Below are positions 1 to 5,827 of a stretch of 8,795 nt of DNA, piece after piece. Numbering within the stretch: the first letter of the stretch is position 1; the number at the start of each line of letters is the position of its first letter. Source of the stretch: Prevotellaceae bacterium (lineage in GTDB: Bacteria > Bacteroidota > Bacteroidia > Bacteroidales > UBA932); assembly GCA_031288885.1 (NCBI GenBank), contig JAITQP010000265.1:1-8795 (forward strand), written 5' to 3'. The position numbers were made by a program, and so were the translations under genes. The notes beneath the pieces are model-generated. The model worked only from the letters and a program-made list of their open reading frames with translations. It did not search any database and was not told where the DNA came from.

Positions 1-11
1 TAAACAGATTA

Positions 12-104
12 CAACGAATAAAATATATCTACATTCTTTTCAAAAAAAATTTGCAACGCGTAACAAAACGAAGCAACCGGAGCTCGTCGTAGCCAATCCA
101 GAAA
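12..104. repeat. Direct repeat, copy 1 (about 93 bases)
   Basis: This copy matches 414-516 almost base for base. The differences are a few substitutions in the AT-rich left part and about 10 bases around GAAGCGGAGC that are absent here. It runs from an AT-rich stretch with an A-run, through GCAACGCGTAAC, to GAAGCAACCGGAGC and AGCCAATCCAG. The left part is AT-rich and the right part GC-rich, so the unit looks composite. It encodes no protein of its own. Confidence 0.85.
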
Positions 105-320
105 ATTTACTTCGCTCTACTGTATTCTGGATTGCTTCGCTCTGCTCGCAATGACGCAAGGCGTGCTGAAGGCAATGCATAACCCATGCTACGCGCGCGC
201 GTTCCTCGCGTGCTCCAGTCGGAATGACGGGAGAGGAGGTGCGAAGCAATTGGCTGCGCCGAACTCCGCTGCGCTCGGAATGGCGTGCGGGGCGGACAAC
301 GGATTGACGAGCAGGAGCAT

Positions 321-350
321 TCGTAATTCCTAATTCGTAATTCCTAATTA
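321..350. repeat. Alternating heptamer array TCGTAAT/TCCTAAT
   Basis: Four heptamers in a row alternate TCGTAAT and TCCTAAT (321-348), that is, a 14-base unit repeated twice. The 26 bases at 324-349 recur exactly, as the reverse complement, at 8770-8795 immediately after the uxaA stop codon. Short tandem heptamers of this kind are a recognised class of bacterial intergenic repeat, known for example from cyanobacteria. No function can be read from the sequence. Confidence 0.85.
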
Positions 351-413
351 CATTGCAACTTGCTTGCATAGGTGCATAATTAAATAATCGCAGCAAAAGT
401 AAGAAAAAGTTTT

Positions 414-516
414 CAACGAATAAAATATTTCTTCATTCTTTTCAAAAAAAATTTGCAACGCGTAACAAAACGAAGCAACCGGAGCGAAGCGGAGCTCGGC
501 GTAGCCAATCCAGAAA
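414..516. repeat. Direct repeat, copy 2 (about 103 bases)
   Basis: This is the second, slightly longer copy of the repeat at 12-104, in the same orientation. It contains CCGGAGCGAAGCGGAGCTC where copy 1 has only CCGGAGCTC, consistent with a gain or loss of a short GGAGC-type duplication. The heptamer array and several ATTGCTTCGC-type motifs lie in the roughly 310 bases between the two copies. Confidence 0.85.
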
Positions 517-548
517 CGCACACCGCCACATGTGGGGATGGGCGTGAG

Positions 549-565
549 GCATCCCCTCGGGATGC
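549..565. repeat. Hairpin GCATCCC-CTC-GGGATGC
   Basis: This is a perfect 7-base-pair stem with a three-base loop. The stem arms are identical to those of the two overlapping units at 603-619 and 618-634, but the loop is CTC instead of GTA or TAC. It is followed directly by the left arm (568-583) of the surrounding inverted repeat. Confidence 0.8.
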
Positions 566-567
566 AT

Positions 568-669
568 CGCTCGGTAGAAACGCCGTCCACCCCACCTCTC
601 CTGCATCCCGTAGGGATGCATCCCTACGGGATGCAAAATACACGTGAAAATCCGCGTTTCTACCGAGCG
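568..669. repeat. Nested inverted-repeat element
   Basis: The 16 bases at 568-583 (CGCTCGGTAGAAACGC) are the exact reverse complement of 654-669. The 70 bases between the arms hold the perfect 34-base palindrome at 602-635. The whole could fold as a long stem with an inner cruciform, or behave as a small non-autonomous repeat unit. No transposase, terminal target-site duplication or protein is visible, so calling it a mobile element would be inference. Confidence 0.75.
602..635. repeat. Perfect 34-base palindrome
   Basis: Every one of the 17 base pairs around the centre (between 618 and 619) is complementary. It is built from two overlapping 17-base hairpin units, GCATCCC-GTA-GGGATGC (603-619) and GCATCCC-TAC-GGGATGC (618-634). 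Palindromes this perfect can form cruciforms and are often sites of slippage or of assembly error. No promoter or T-run suggests a terminator. Confidence 0.9.
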
Positions 670-673
670 TTCC

Positions 674-686
674 ATTCCTACGGAAT
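674..686. repeat. Small hairpin ATTCC-TAC-GGAAT
   Basis: A five-base-pair stem closes a TAC loop. It sits just outside the right arm of the nested element and shares the CC-TAC-GG centre of the other hairpins here, with a different flank that still pairs. Confidence 0.6.
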
Positions 687-788
687 TGTAAACCCGTCGC
701 ACGCCTTGCGCCGCCTCGTAACCTCTTTTCAACCTAATTCTTAAATAGAACTACCTCAGTATCACTAGATTACCAATAATCCTCTCCC

Positions 789-829
789 CAACCTCATTAC
801 CTCATTAAACACCATTTAAAATGAGGTTG
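789..829. repeat. Inverted repeat CAACCTCATT/AATGAGGTTG
   Basis: The arms at 789-798 and 820-829 are exact ten-base reverse complements with a 21-base AT-rich loop. The loop begins with a second copy of ACCTCATT (799-806), so the left arm is locally duplicated. No T-run follows, so this is not a convincing terminator. Confidence 0.6.
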
Positions 830-851
830 TGAGGTCGGCAACACCCACATT

Positions 852-869
852 CCGTCCCTAACGGGACGG
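852..869. repeat. Hairpin CCGTCCC-TAAC-GGGACGG
   Basis: This is a perfect seven-base-pair GC-rich stem with a four-base loop. It resembles the other CCC-loop-GGG hairpins of this spacer, but with a TAAC loop and CCGT/ACGG flanks. Confidence 0.7.
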
Positions 870-923
870 CGCAAAGCGTGCAACGGCTGGATTGCTTCGC
901 TTACAATGACAAAATTGCATTAG

Positions 924-947
924 GCATATTATTAGCACATTACAAAC
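924..947. repeat. Short direct repeat, copy 1
   Basis: The AT-rich stretch starting CATATTATTAG and running into CATTACA is repeated at 1131-1153 with a few differences. Each copy is preceded a few bases upstream by CATTA. The significance is unknown. Confidence 0.5.
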
Positions 948-976
948 AATGACCGTTATCCCTTACTTTCACCTAT

Positions 977-1081
977 TCCCCGTAGGGGATGAATAAGCAC
1001 GAAAATAATATTAAAGCCCTACGGGCTAATGAAAATAAACCGTTTCGGTTTTTTCTATTGATATTATTGCCCTACGGGCAA
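977..1081. repeat. Cluster of four small hairpins
   Basis: Four stem-loops follow one another: TCCCC-GTA-GGGGA (977-989), AGCCC-TAC-GGGCT (1015-1027), AAACCG-TTT-CGGTTT (1037-1051) and TTGCCC-TAC-GGGCAA (1067-1081). Three share a CCC-(GTA/TAC)-GGG centre with different but always complementary flanks. The AAACCG hairpin is followed by a run of T to 1054 and so looks like an intrinsic terminator on the + strand, although no gene ends before it. Confidence 0.65.
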
Positions 1082-1120
1082 CCGGAGCGCAGCAGAGCTC
1101 GGCGGAGCCAATTCACAAAA
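1081..1120. repeat. Partial third copy of the direct repeat
   Basis: The sequence from ACCGGAGCG to AGCCAATTCACAAAA matches the right-hand, GC-rich third of the repeats at 12-104 and 414-516, with several substitutions. It begins at the right foot of the TTGCCC-TAC-GGGCAA hairpin, so two repeat types abut here. The AT-rich left part of the full repeat is missing. Confidence 0.65.
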
Positions 1121-1130
1121 TCTCATTAAA

Positions 1131-1153
1131 CATATTATTAGTCCATTACAGAC
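1131..1153. repeat. Short direct repeat, copy 2
   Basis: This is the second copy of the CATATTATTAG...CATTACA stretch at 924-947. It is followed by small imperfect stems, AGAC-TTC-GTCT (1150-1160) and ACCC-GTATAT-GGGT (1173-1186), the first running into T-rich sequence. Confidence 0.5.
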
Positions 1154-1276
1154 TTCGTCTTTTTCCTTTTTTACCCGTATATGGGTTCGGGTCTTACAAT
1201 GACGCGAAGCATGCCTCTCTGTTAATGTAAATTTCTATAGGACTTTATATAACGTAACCGCTAATCGCTAATTAAA

Positions 1277-1308
1277 TTTGTACAAGTGAGAATTTTCATG
1301 TAAGTTTG
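1277..1308 (+). promoter_or_regulatory. Bacteroidetes-type promoter for polA
   Basis: TTTG at 1277-1280 is followed after exactly 20 bases by TAAGTTTG at 1301-1308. This fits the known Bacteroides vegetative promoter (-33 TTTG, spacing of about 20, -7 TAnnTTTG). Transcription would start near 1313-1318 and leave a leader of about 20-25 bases. The -33 TTTG is itself the end of another perfect -7 match, TAAATTTG (1273-1280), which has no good -33 partner. No consensus Shine-Dalgarno sequence precedes the start codon, as is usual in this phylum. Confidence 0.7.
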
Positions 1309-1337
1309 CAGCCTTATAACAAAAAACCCATTATTGC

Positions 1338-4160
1338 ATGAAAAAATTATTTCTTCTTGACGCATTTGCCCTCATCTATCGAGCGTATTATGCCTTTATA
1401 AAAAAAACAATGGTAAATGCTCAAGGGCTCAATACGTCGGCAATTTTTGGTTTTACAAAGACGCTGGCAGACCTTATCCGCCGCGAAAATCCTACGCACA
1501 TAGCCGTGTGCTTCGACCCGGGCGGAAAAACGTTCCGGCACTCCATATACCCCGCCTACAAGGCAAACCGCAGCGAAACGCCGGAGGTCATCTTGCAGTC
1601 GGTGCCCATCATCAAGGAAGTTATAGCGGCGTTCAACATCCCCATTATCACCGTGCCGGATTTTGAGGCGGACGACGTCATCGGTACGCTGGCAAAAAAG
1701 GCGGAGGCCGCCGGCTTTGTAACCTACATGATGACGCCCGACAAGGACTACGGGCAGCTGGTAACGGACAACATTCTCATTTTTCGTCCGGCGCGCTGGG
1801 GCAAATCGGAGGAAAAAATCGGCATCTACGAAATCTGCAAGCAGTACGGCATACAGCGCCCCGAGCAGGTTATAGACGTGCTGGCGCTGTGGGGCGACTC
1901 GTCGGACAACGTGCCCGGGGCGCCGGGGATTGGCGAAAAAACAGCCACCAAGCTGGTGGCGCAGTACGGCACCTTGGAGGGCGTGATTGAGCACCTGCAC
2001 GAGCTCAGCGGAAAAACCCGCGAGGCGATAGCGCAAAACATTGCGCAGCTGGAGCTGGCAAAAAAGCTGGTGACGATAGACCTCAACGTGCCCGTGGAGC
2101 TCAACGAAGAGCTGCTGCAAAGAAAGGAGCTCGACAAAACCGCGCTGTGCGACTTATTCTCCAAGCTGGAGTTTCACTCGCTTGCGCGGGAGCTGCTCGG
2201 CGGAAGCGCCCGCGCGGCAACAAAAAAGCTGCCCGACATGTCCGGACAGGGCGATTTGTTCGGCGCCGCCGCTACGGCCACGCCGGCGCAAGCGGAGGCG
2301 CAGGCCGGCGCAAGCGCCGCCGACGCCAAGCAGTACCTCAAAACAATTGCCGACGTTCCCCACACGTACCGCATTGCGCAAAGCGTGAGCGAGGTAAAAT
2401 CGCTGTGCGACATGCTAATGCAGCAACCCGAATTTTGCTTTGACAGCGAAACGGACGGCATCAACCCCATCACCGCCGGCGTGGTGGGCTTGTCGTTTGC
2501 CGTAAAGCCGCACGAGGCTTGGTTTGTGCCGCTGTCGCCCCACGAGGAGCATTTTGCAGAGAAGGTGGAGCTGCTCCGCGCTCCGCTGGAAAATGAGCGC
2601 ATTGCCAAGGCAGGGCAAAACATCAAGTTCGACTACCTCGTGCTGAAGCGCATCGGCATTGCGCTGCAGGGCGACCTGCTCGACACCATGCTGGCGCACT
2701 ACCTGCTCAAGCCGGACATGCGCCACAACATGAACTTCCTTGCCGAGGTTTACCTGAGCTACCAGCCTGTGCCCATCGAAAGCCTGATAGGCAGCAAGAA
2801 GGACGGGCAGCGCAACATGTCGCAGGCGCCGCTGGAGCAGGTGGCCGAGTACGCCGCCGAAGACGCCGACGTAACCCTGCAGCTGCGCAAGGTAATATTT
2901 GACGAGCTGCACAAGGAGGCGGGGCTGCGGAAGCTGTACGAGGAAATAGAGGCGCCGCTGGTGTACGTGCTGGGCGACATGGAGTGGGAGGGCGTGCGCA
3001 TCGACGCCAAGGGGCTGGCCGAGTACGGAAAGGAGCTGTCGGCAGAGCTGCAAAAGTTCGAGAAGGAAATTCAGGACATTACGGGCGAGCCCGCGCTCAA
3101 CGTCTTTTCGCCAAAGCAGCTGGGCGACGCGCTGTTTGACAAGCTCAAAATCTCGGACAAGGCGCGCACCACCGGCAAAACAAAGCAGTACTCCACCAGC
3201 GAGGACACGCTGATGGCGCTCCGCGACAAGCACCCCGTGATTGACAAAGTGCTGGAGCTGCGCGGGCTGAAAAAGCTCCTCTCGTCGTACGTAGAAACCC
3301 TGCCCACGCTGGTAAACCCGCAAACGGGGCACATCCACACCTCGTTCAACCAAGCGGTAACCTCCACCGGCAGGCTGAGCAGCAACAACCCCAACCTGCA
3401 AAACATCCCCATCCGCGACGAGCGCGGGCGCGAAATCCGCAAAGCCTTTATCCCCTCCGACGAAAACCACATCCTGCTGGCCGCCGACTACTCGCAGGTG
3501 GAGCTCCGCATCATGGCGCACCTGAGCAACGACGCAAACCTCGTGGAGGCTTTCCTTAAAAATGAGGATATTCACGCGAGCACCGCCTCCAAAATATTCC
3601 ACGTGCCCATCGATAAGGTGAGCAAGGAGCAGCGGCGGCGCGCCAAAACCGCCAACTTTGGCATTATTTACGGCATATCGGCCTACGGGCTGGCGCAGCG
3701 GCTCAACATTCCGCGCGGCGAGGCAAAAATCCTCATCGACGGATACTTTGAGACCTACCCGCAGGTGCGCGACTACATCGACAACGCCATCCAAACGGTG
3801 CGCGACACAGGCTACGTGCAAACCCTCTGCGGGCGGCGGCGCGAGCTGCCCGACATTAAGTCGCAAAACGTGGTGGTGCGCGGATTTGCCGAGCGCTACG
3901 CCATCAACGCCCCCATACAGGGCTCTGCCGCCGACATTATCAAGCTGGCAATGATAAAAATACACCGCCGCCTGCGCCGCGAAAACCTCCAATCGCGCAT
4001 GATTCTGCAGGTGCACGACGAGCTGGTTTTTGACGTGCTCACATCCGAGCTCGAAGCGGTAAAGCAGCTGGTGATAAGCGAAATGGAGGCGGCATACAAG
4101 CTCGTGGTGCCGCTCATTGCAGAAGCCGGAACGGGGAGCAACTGGCTCAACGCGCACTAA
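1338..4160 (+). CDS. polA: DNA polymerase I, full three-domain form
   Basis: This 940-residue enzyme fills gaps and removes RNA primers during lagging-strand synthesis and excision repair. The 5' nuclease domain (about 1-290) keeps the metal-binding acids D8, D112, D113, D135, D137, D187 and D190 and the helix-hairpin-helix GIGEKTA. An Ala-rich linker (about 290-335) contains QGDLF (304-308), which resembles a sliding-clamp-binding motif. The 3'-5' proofreading domain is intact, unlike that of many bacterial relatives: D369/E371 (FDSETD), N428/D432 (NIKFD) and Y505/D509 (YAAED). The polymerase domain keeps TSTGRLSS, motif A at D717 (DYSQVELR), the O-helix K770, F774 and Y778, and motif C H893-D894-E895. 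The start fits the usual MKKLFLLDAFALIYRAYYA opening and lies just after a good promoter. The gene stands alone, and no clear terminator follows it. Confidence 0.98.
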   Translation: MKKLFLLDAFALIYRAYYAFIKKTMVNAQGLNTSAIFGFTKTLADLIRRENPTHIAVCFDPGGKTFRHSIYPAYKANRSETPEVILQSVPIIKEVIAAFNIPIITVPDFEADDVIGTLAKKAEAAGFVTYMMTPDKDYGQLVTDNILIFRPARWGKSEEKIGIYEICKQYGIQRPEQVIDVLALWGDSSDNVPGAPGIGEKTATKLVAQYGTLEGVIEHLHELSGKTREAIAQNIAQLELAKKLVTIDLNVPVELNEELLQRKELDKTALCDLFSKLEFHSLARELLGGSARAATKKLPDMSGQGDLFGAAATATPAQAEAQAGASAADAKQYLKTIADVPHTYRIAQSVSEVKSLCDMLMQQPEFCFDSETDGINPITAGVVGLSFAVKPHEAWFVPLSPHEEHFAEKVELLRAPLENERIAKAGQNIKFDYLVLKRIGIALQGDLLDTMLAHYLLKPDMRHNMNFLAEVYLSYQPVPIESLIGSKKDGQRNMSQAPLEQVAEYAAEDADVTLQLRKVIFDELHKEAGLRKLYEEIEAPLVYVLGDMEWEGVRIDAKGLAEYGKELSAELQKFEKEIQDITGEPALNVFSPKQLGDALFDKLKISDKARTTGKTKQYSTSEDTLMALRDKHPVIDKVLELRGLKKLLSSYVETLPTLVNPQTGHIHTSFNQAVTSTGRLSSNNPNLQNIPIRDERGREIRKAFIPSDENHILLAADYSQVELRIMAHLSNDANLVEAFLKNEDIHASTASKIFHVPIDKVSKEQRRRAKTANFGIIYGISAYGLAQRLNIPRGEAKILIDGYFETYPQVRDYIDNAIQTVRDTGYVQTLCGRRRELPDIKSQNVVVRGFAERYAINAPIQGSAADIIKLAMIKIHRRLRRENLQSRMILQVHDELVFDVLTSELEAVKQLVISEMEAAYKLVVPLIAEAGTGSNWLNAH

Positions 4161-4242
4161 AATGATTTTTTGGAGCCGCTGTGCACGACCACAGAGTTAT
4201 AGTGAGCTATTTAGTAAAGCATTACAATATTTTACGACTTAA

Positions 4243-4258
4243 ATTGTGTTTGCACAAT
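4243..4258. promoter_or_regulatory. Candidate operator ATTGTG-TTTG-CACAAT
   Basis: This perfect six-base inverted repeat with a four-base centre lies 22 bases upstream of the predicted -7 element of the regulator gene. TTGCAC within it (4250-4255) recurs at 4266-4271, and a second inverted pair, TTTGC/GCAAA, spans 4285-4303 over the -7 element. LacI-family proteins bind short palindromes as dimers and often control their own operon, so this is a plausible autoregulatory site. The assignment is inference from position and symmetry. Confidence 0.4.
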
Positions 4259-4280
4259 AGCATAATTGCACGAAAAATAC

Positions 4281-4288
4281 TATTTTTG
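4281..4288 (+). promoter_or_regulatory. Candidate -7 element of the regulator-uxaBA operon
   Basis: TATTTTTG is an exact match to the Bacteroidetes -7 consensus TAnnTTTG. The nearest upstream TTTG (4249-4252) is 28 bases away, longer than the usual spacing of about 20, so the -33 element is weak or absent. That would suit a regulated promoter. A transcript from here would carry a leader of roughly 60-65 AT-rich bases. Confidence 0.45.
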
Positions 4289-4357
4289 CGCTTGTATTGC
4301 AAACCGATAAACGTAGAATAGTAAATCTCAAATTATAAACTATTAAAATATGTACCT

Positions 4358-5791
4358 ATGTCTGAGTCTGAAACAAACTACTCCAACCCTGATGGAAGCT
4401 ACTCCTCGCCTGAAGCAAACAATTTTGAGCCTGAAGTAATAAATCCCGAACCTGAGGCAACTCCTTTCGACCCTGAAGTAAAAATTTCCGAGCCTGAGCC
4501 TGCCAATTTTGAGCCCAACGTAAGCTATCCCGCGCCTGAAGCAGCAACCGGCAACCCCGCGCCTGAAGCAGCTAACAGCTACTCCGCGCCAGAAGCAACC
4601 GGCTACTCCGCGCCAGAAGTAGCTGAAGCTGAGGCTGAGGCTGAAGCGCAAAACACCTCCGATGCCGAAGCGCAAACCCCTGAGCCGGAAGCTAAAAAAA
4701 ATATTCCCATCGACGATAGAATTCGCATAAAAGATATCGCCGTGCTGGCAAACGTGTCGGCGGGTACGGTTGACCGCGTAATTCACAACCGCGGCGGCGT
4801 TGCCCCCGAAAATAAGAAGCGCATTGAAGAAATCCTGAACAGGCTGAACTTCAAGCCCAACAAGATGGCGCGGGTGTTGGCCATCAAAAAAGACTACAAG
4901 CTGGTGGTGCTGCTCCCCGAAGCCGCGCCGGGCGACTACTGGTGGGACATCATCAAGGGCATCAGGCGCGCAGAGGAGGAGGTGGCAGACTACCGCGTAA
5001 AAACGGAGGTGCTGCAGTTCAACCAGTACAACATGGAGTCGTTTACAGCGCAGGCGCAGCGCCTGCTCGACATCAACCCCGCCGGCGTGCTGATGGCTCC
5101 GTTCTTCAGGCGCGAGGTGCTCAAGCTCACCAGAGAGCTCGAGGAGCGCAGCATCCCATTCGTATTTGTCGACTCCAACATAGAGAGCGTAAACAGCCTT
5201 GCCTACTACGGGCAGCAGTCGCACCAAAGCGGCTACGTGGCGGCAAAAATCATGCTGAGCAACCTTGAGCCCGCCTCCACCATACTGCTGGTGCACATGC
5301 TGCGCGAGGGCGGCGAGGCCAACGGCTCCAACCAAACGGCTAAGCGCGAGGAGGGTTTTCTTGCCTACATCGACAAGTATTCGCTCGAGTCGTCCTACCG
5401 GATAGTGCGCGCGAACCTGCACGCCAACGATGAAAGCGGAAATGAGGCAAAGCTGGAGGAAATTTTCCGGCAGCACCAGAACATACGGGGGATTGTCATG
5501 TTCAACTCACGCATTTACCGCATAGCCGAGTTCTTGGAGAACCGAGGCATCCGAAACATTCGCACCATAGGCTACGACCTGCTCGAGCGCAACGTTCACT
5601 ACCTGAAAAACGGTATGGTGGAGTGCCTCATTGCGCAGCGCCCGCAGCTGCAGGGGTACTACGGGCTGACGGCCTTAGCCAGATACATCGCTTTTCATCA
5701 GCCCTCCAAGCCGGTATGCTACATGCCCATTGATATTCTCTTTAAGGAAAACATCAACGACTACAAGGTATACCCGTTTGACGTGGACTGA
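4358..5791 (+). CDS. LacI-family regulator with Pro/Glu-rich N-terminal extension
   Basis: This 477-residue protein is probably the regulator of the uxaBA genes behind it. The LacI-type helix-turn-helix starts near residue 122 (IRIKDIAVLANVS, then GTVDRVIHNRGG), and the hinge is at 165-175 (FKPNKMARVLA, with the minor-groove Leu at 174). A periplasmic-binding-protein-like sugar domain fills about 180-477 (LVVLLPEAAPGDYWWDIIKG, VDSN, GYDLLERN). This core of about 355 residues has normal family length and the Bacteroidetes style. Residues 1-120 are unusual: a low-complexity region with about 20 Pro and about 20 Glu and a run of Ala-Glu. No other Met lies between residue 1 and the helix-turn-helix, and the reading frame stays open throughout, so the extension appears genuinely coding. 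The ligand is not evident; tagaturonate, altronate or galacturonate is inferred from context. Confidence 0.9.
   Translation: MSESETNYSNPDGSYSSPEANNFEPEVINPEPEATPFDPEVKISEPEPANFEPNVSYPAPEAATGNPAPEAANSYSAPEATGYSAPEVAEAEAEAEAQNTSDAEAQTPEPEAKKNIPIDDRIRIKDIAVLANVSAGTVDRVIHNRGGVAPENKKRIEEILNRLNFKPNKMARVLAIKKDYKLVVLLPEAAPGDYWWDIIKGIRRAEEEVADYRVKTEVLQFNQYNMESFTAQAQRLLDINPAGVLMAPFFRREVLKLTRELEERSIPFVFVDSNIESVNSLAYYGQQSHQSGYVAAKIMLSNLEPASTILLVHMLREGGEANGSNQTAKREEGFLAYIDKYSLESSYRIVRANLHANDESGNEAKLEEIFRQHQNIRGIVMFNSRIYRIAEFLENRGIRNIRTIGYDLLERNVHYLKNGMVECLIAQRPQLQGYYGLTALARYIAFHQPSKPVCYMPIDILFKENINDYKVYPFDVD
4388..4648 (+). repeat. In-frame 21-base minisatellite encoding PEA/PEV heptads
   Basis: Prolines at residues 11, 18, 25, 32, 39, 46, 53 and 60 of the regulator are exactly seven apart (21 bases). 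The spacing then becomes nine, nine and eight residues (69, 78, 86). Most units read as x-P-E-(A/V)-x-x-x, with a DNA core of CCTGAAGCA or CCTGAAGTA. The array ends in a six-base microsatellite (GCTGAG type) giving Ala-Glu repeats (89-97). All unit lengths are multiples of three, so changes in copy number keep the frame. The codons (GCA, GTA, AAT, TTT) are visibly more AT-rich than in the rest of the gene, suggesting that the array expanded separately. Confidence 0.9.
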
Positions 5792-5827
5792 CGAGCTAAA
5801 AATCGAAACCTAAAAGCTACACTACGA

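Larger units (their letters stand above)
1..1337. other. Repeat-rich intergenic region with no credible gene
   Basis: This 1.3 kb stretch is AT-rich with GC-rich islands and lacks any open frame that resembles a protein. The short frames that exist on both strands run through repeated and palindromic DNA; their translations are dominated by repeat-derived peptides such as HPVGMHPYGMQ. Beyond the repeats listed separately, it has scattered copies of a short motif: ATTGCTTCGC at 131-140 and 891-900, its reverse complement at 241-250, and several nearby AATGACG ends (150-156, 212-218, 1197-1203). An alternating CG run lies at 191-202. Only the last 65 bases or so look like a normal gene leader. 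No tRNA, rRNA or recognisable small RNA was seen. The region reads as an accumulation site for small non-coding repeats upstream of polA. Confidence 0.75.

Noticed and set aside
191..202. Alternating CG run as a Z-DNA site
   Set aside because: It is short (about 12 bases) and isolated in non-coding DNA with no supporting context. It is noted only in the description of the spacer.
40..744. Several short open frames on both strands in the left spacer
   Set aside because: They run through direct repeats and palindromes, overlap each other in several frames, and give repeat-derived peptides such as HPVGMHPYGMQ. None has a family signature or a plausible promoter.
1037..1054. Intrinsic terminator AAACCG-TTT-CGGTTT with a T-run
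   Set aside because: It has the right shape, but no gene ends upstream in the window and it sits among similar non-terminator hairpins. It was recorded only as part of the hairpin cluster.
12..1120. Possible CRISPR array because of the repeated units
   Set aside because: The repeats differ in kind and length, are not regularly spaced, and there are no uniform spacers or cas genes.
2415..4157. A long open frame (about 580 codons) on the - strand inside polA, and a second one over 1347-2120
   Set aside because: They are antisense shadows produced by the GC-rich codon bias of polA. Their translations are rich in Val, His, Leu and Arg with no recognisable domain, while the + strand frame has complete polymerase motifs.
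4161..4210. Intrinsic terminator after polA
   Set aside because: The only stems are CTGTG/CACAG (4179-4194) with a six-base loop and a four-base ATAG/CTAT pair (4199-4210). Neither is followed by a T-run, so termination cannot be assigned here.
4690..4730. A regulator start close to the helix-turn-helix, as in normal LacI proteins
   Set aside because: No ATG exists between residue 1 and the DNA-binding domain, and the only nearby GTG/TTG codons fall inside that domain. The ATG at 4358 lies after an AT-rich leader with a -7 box.
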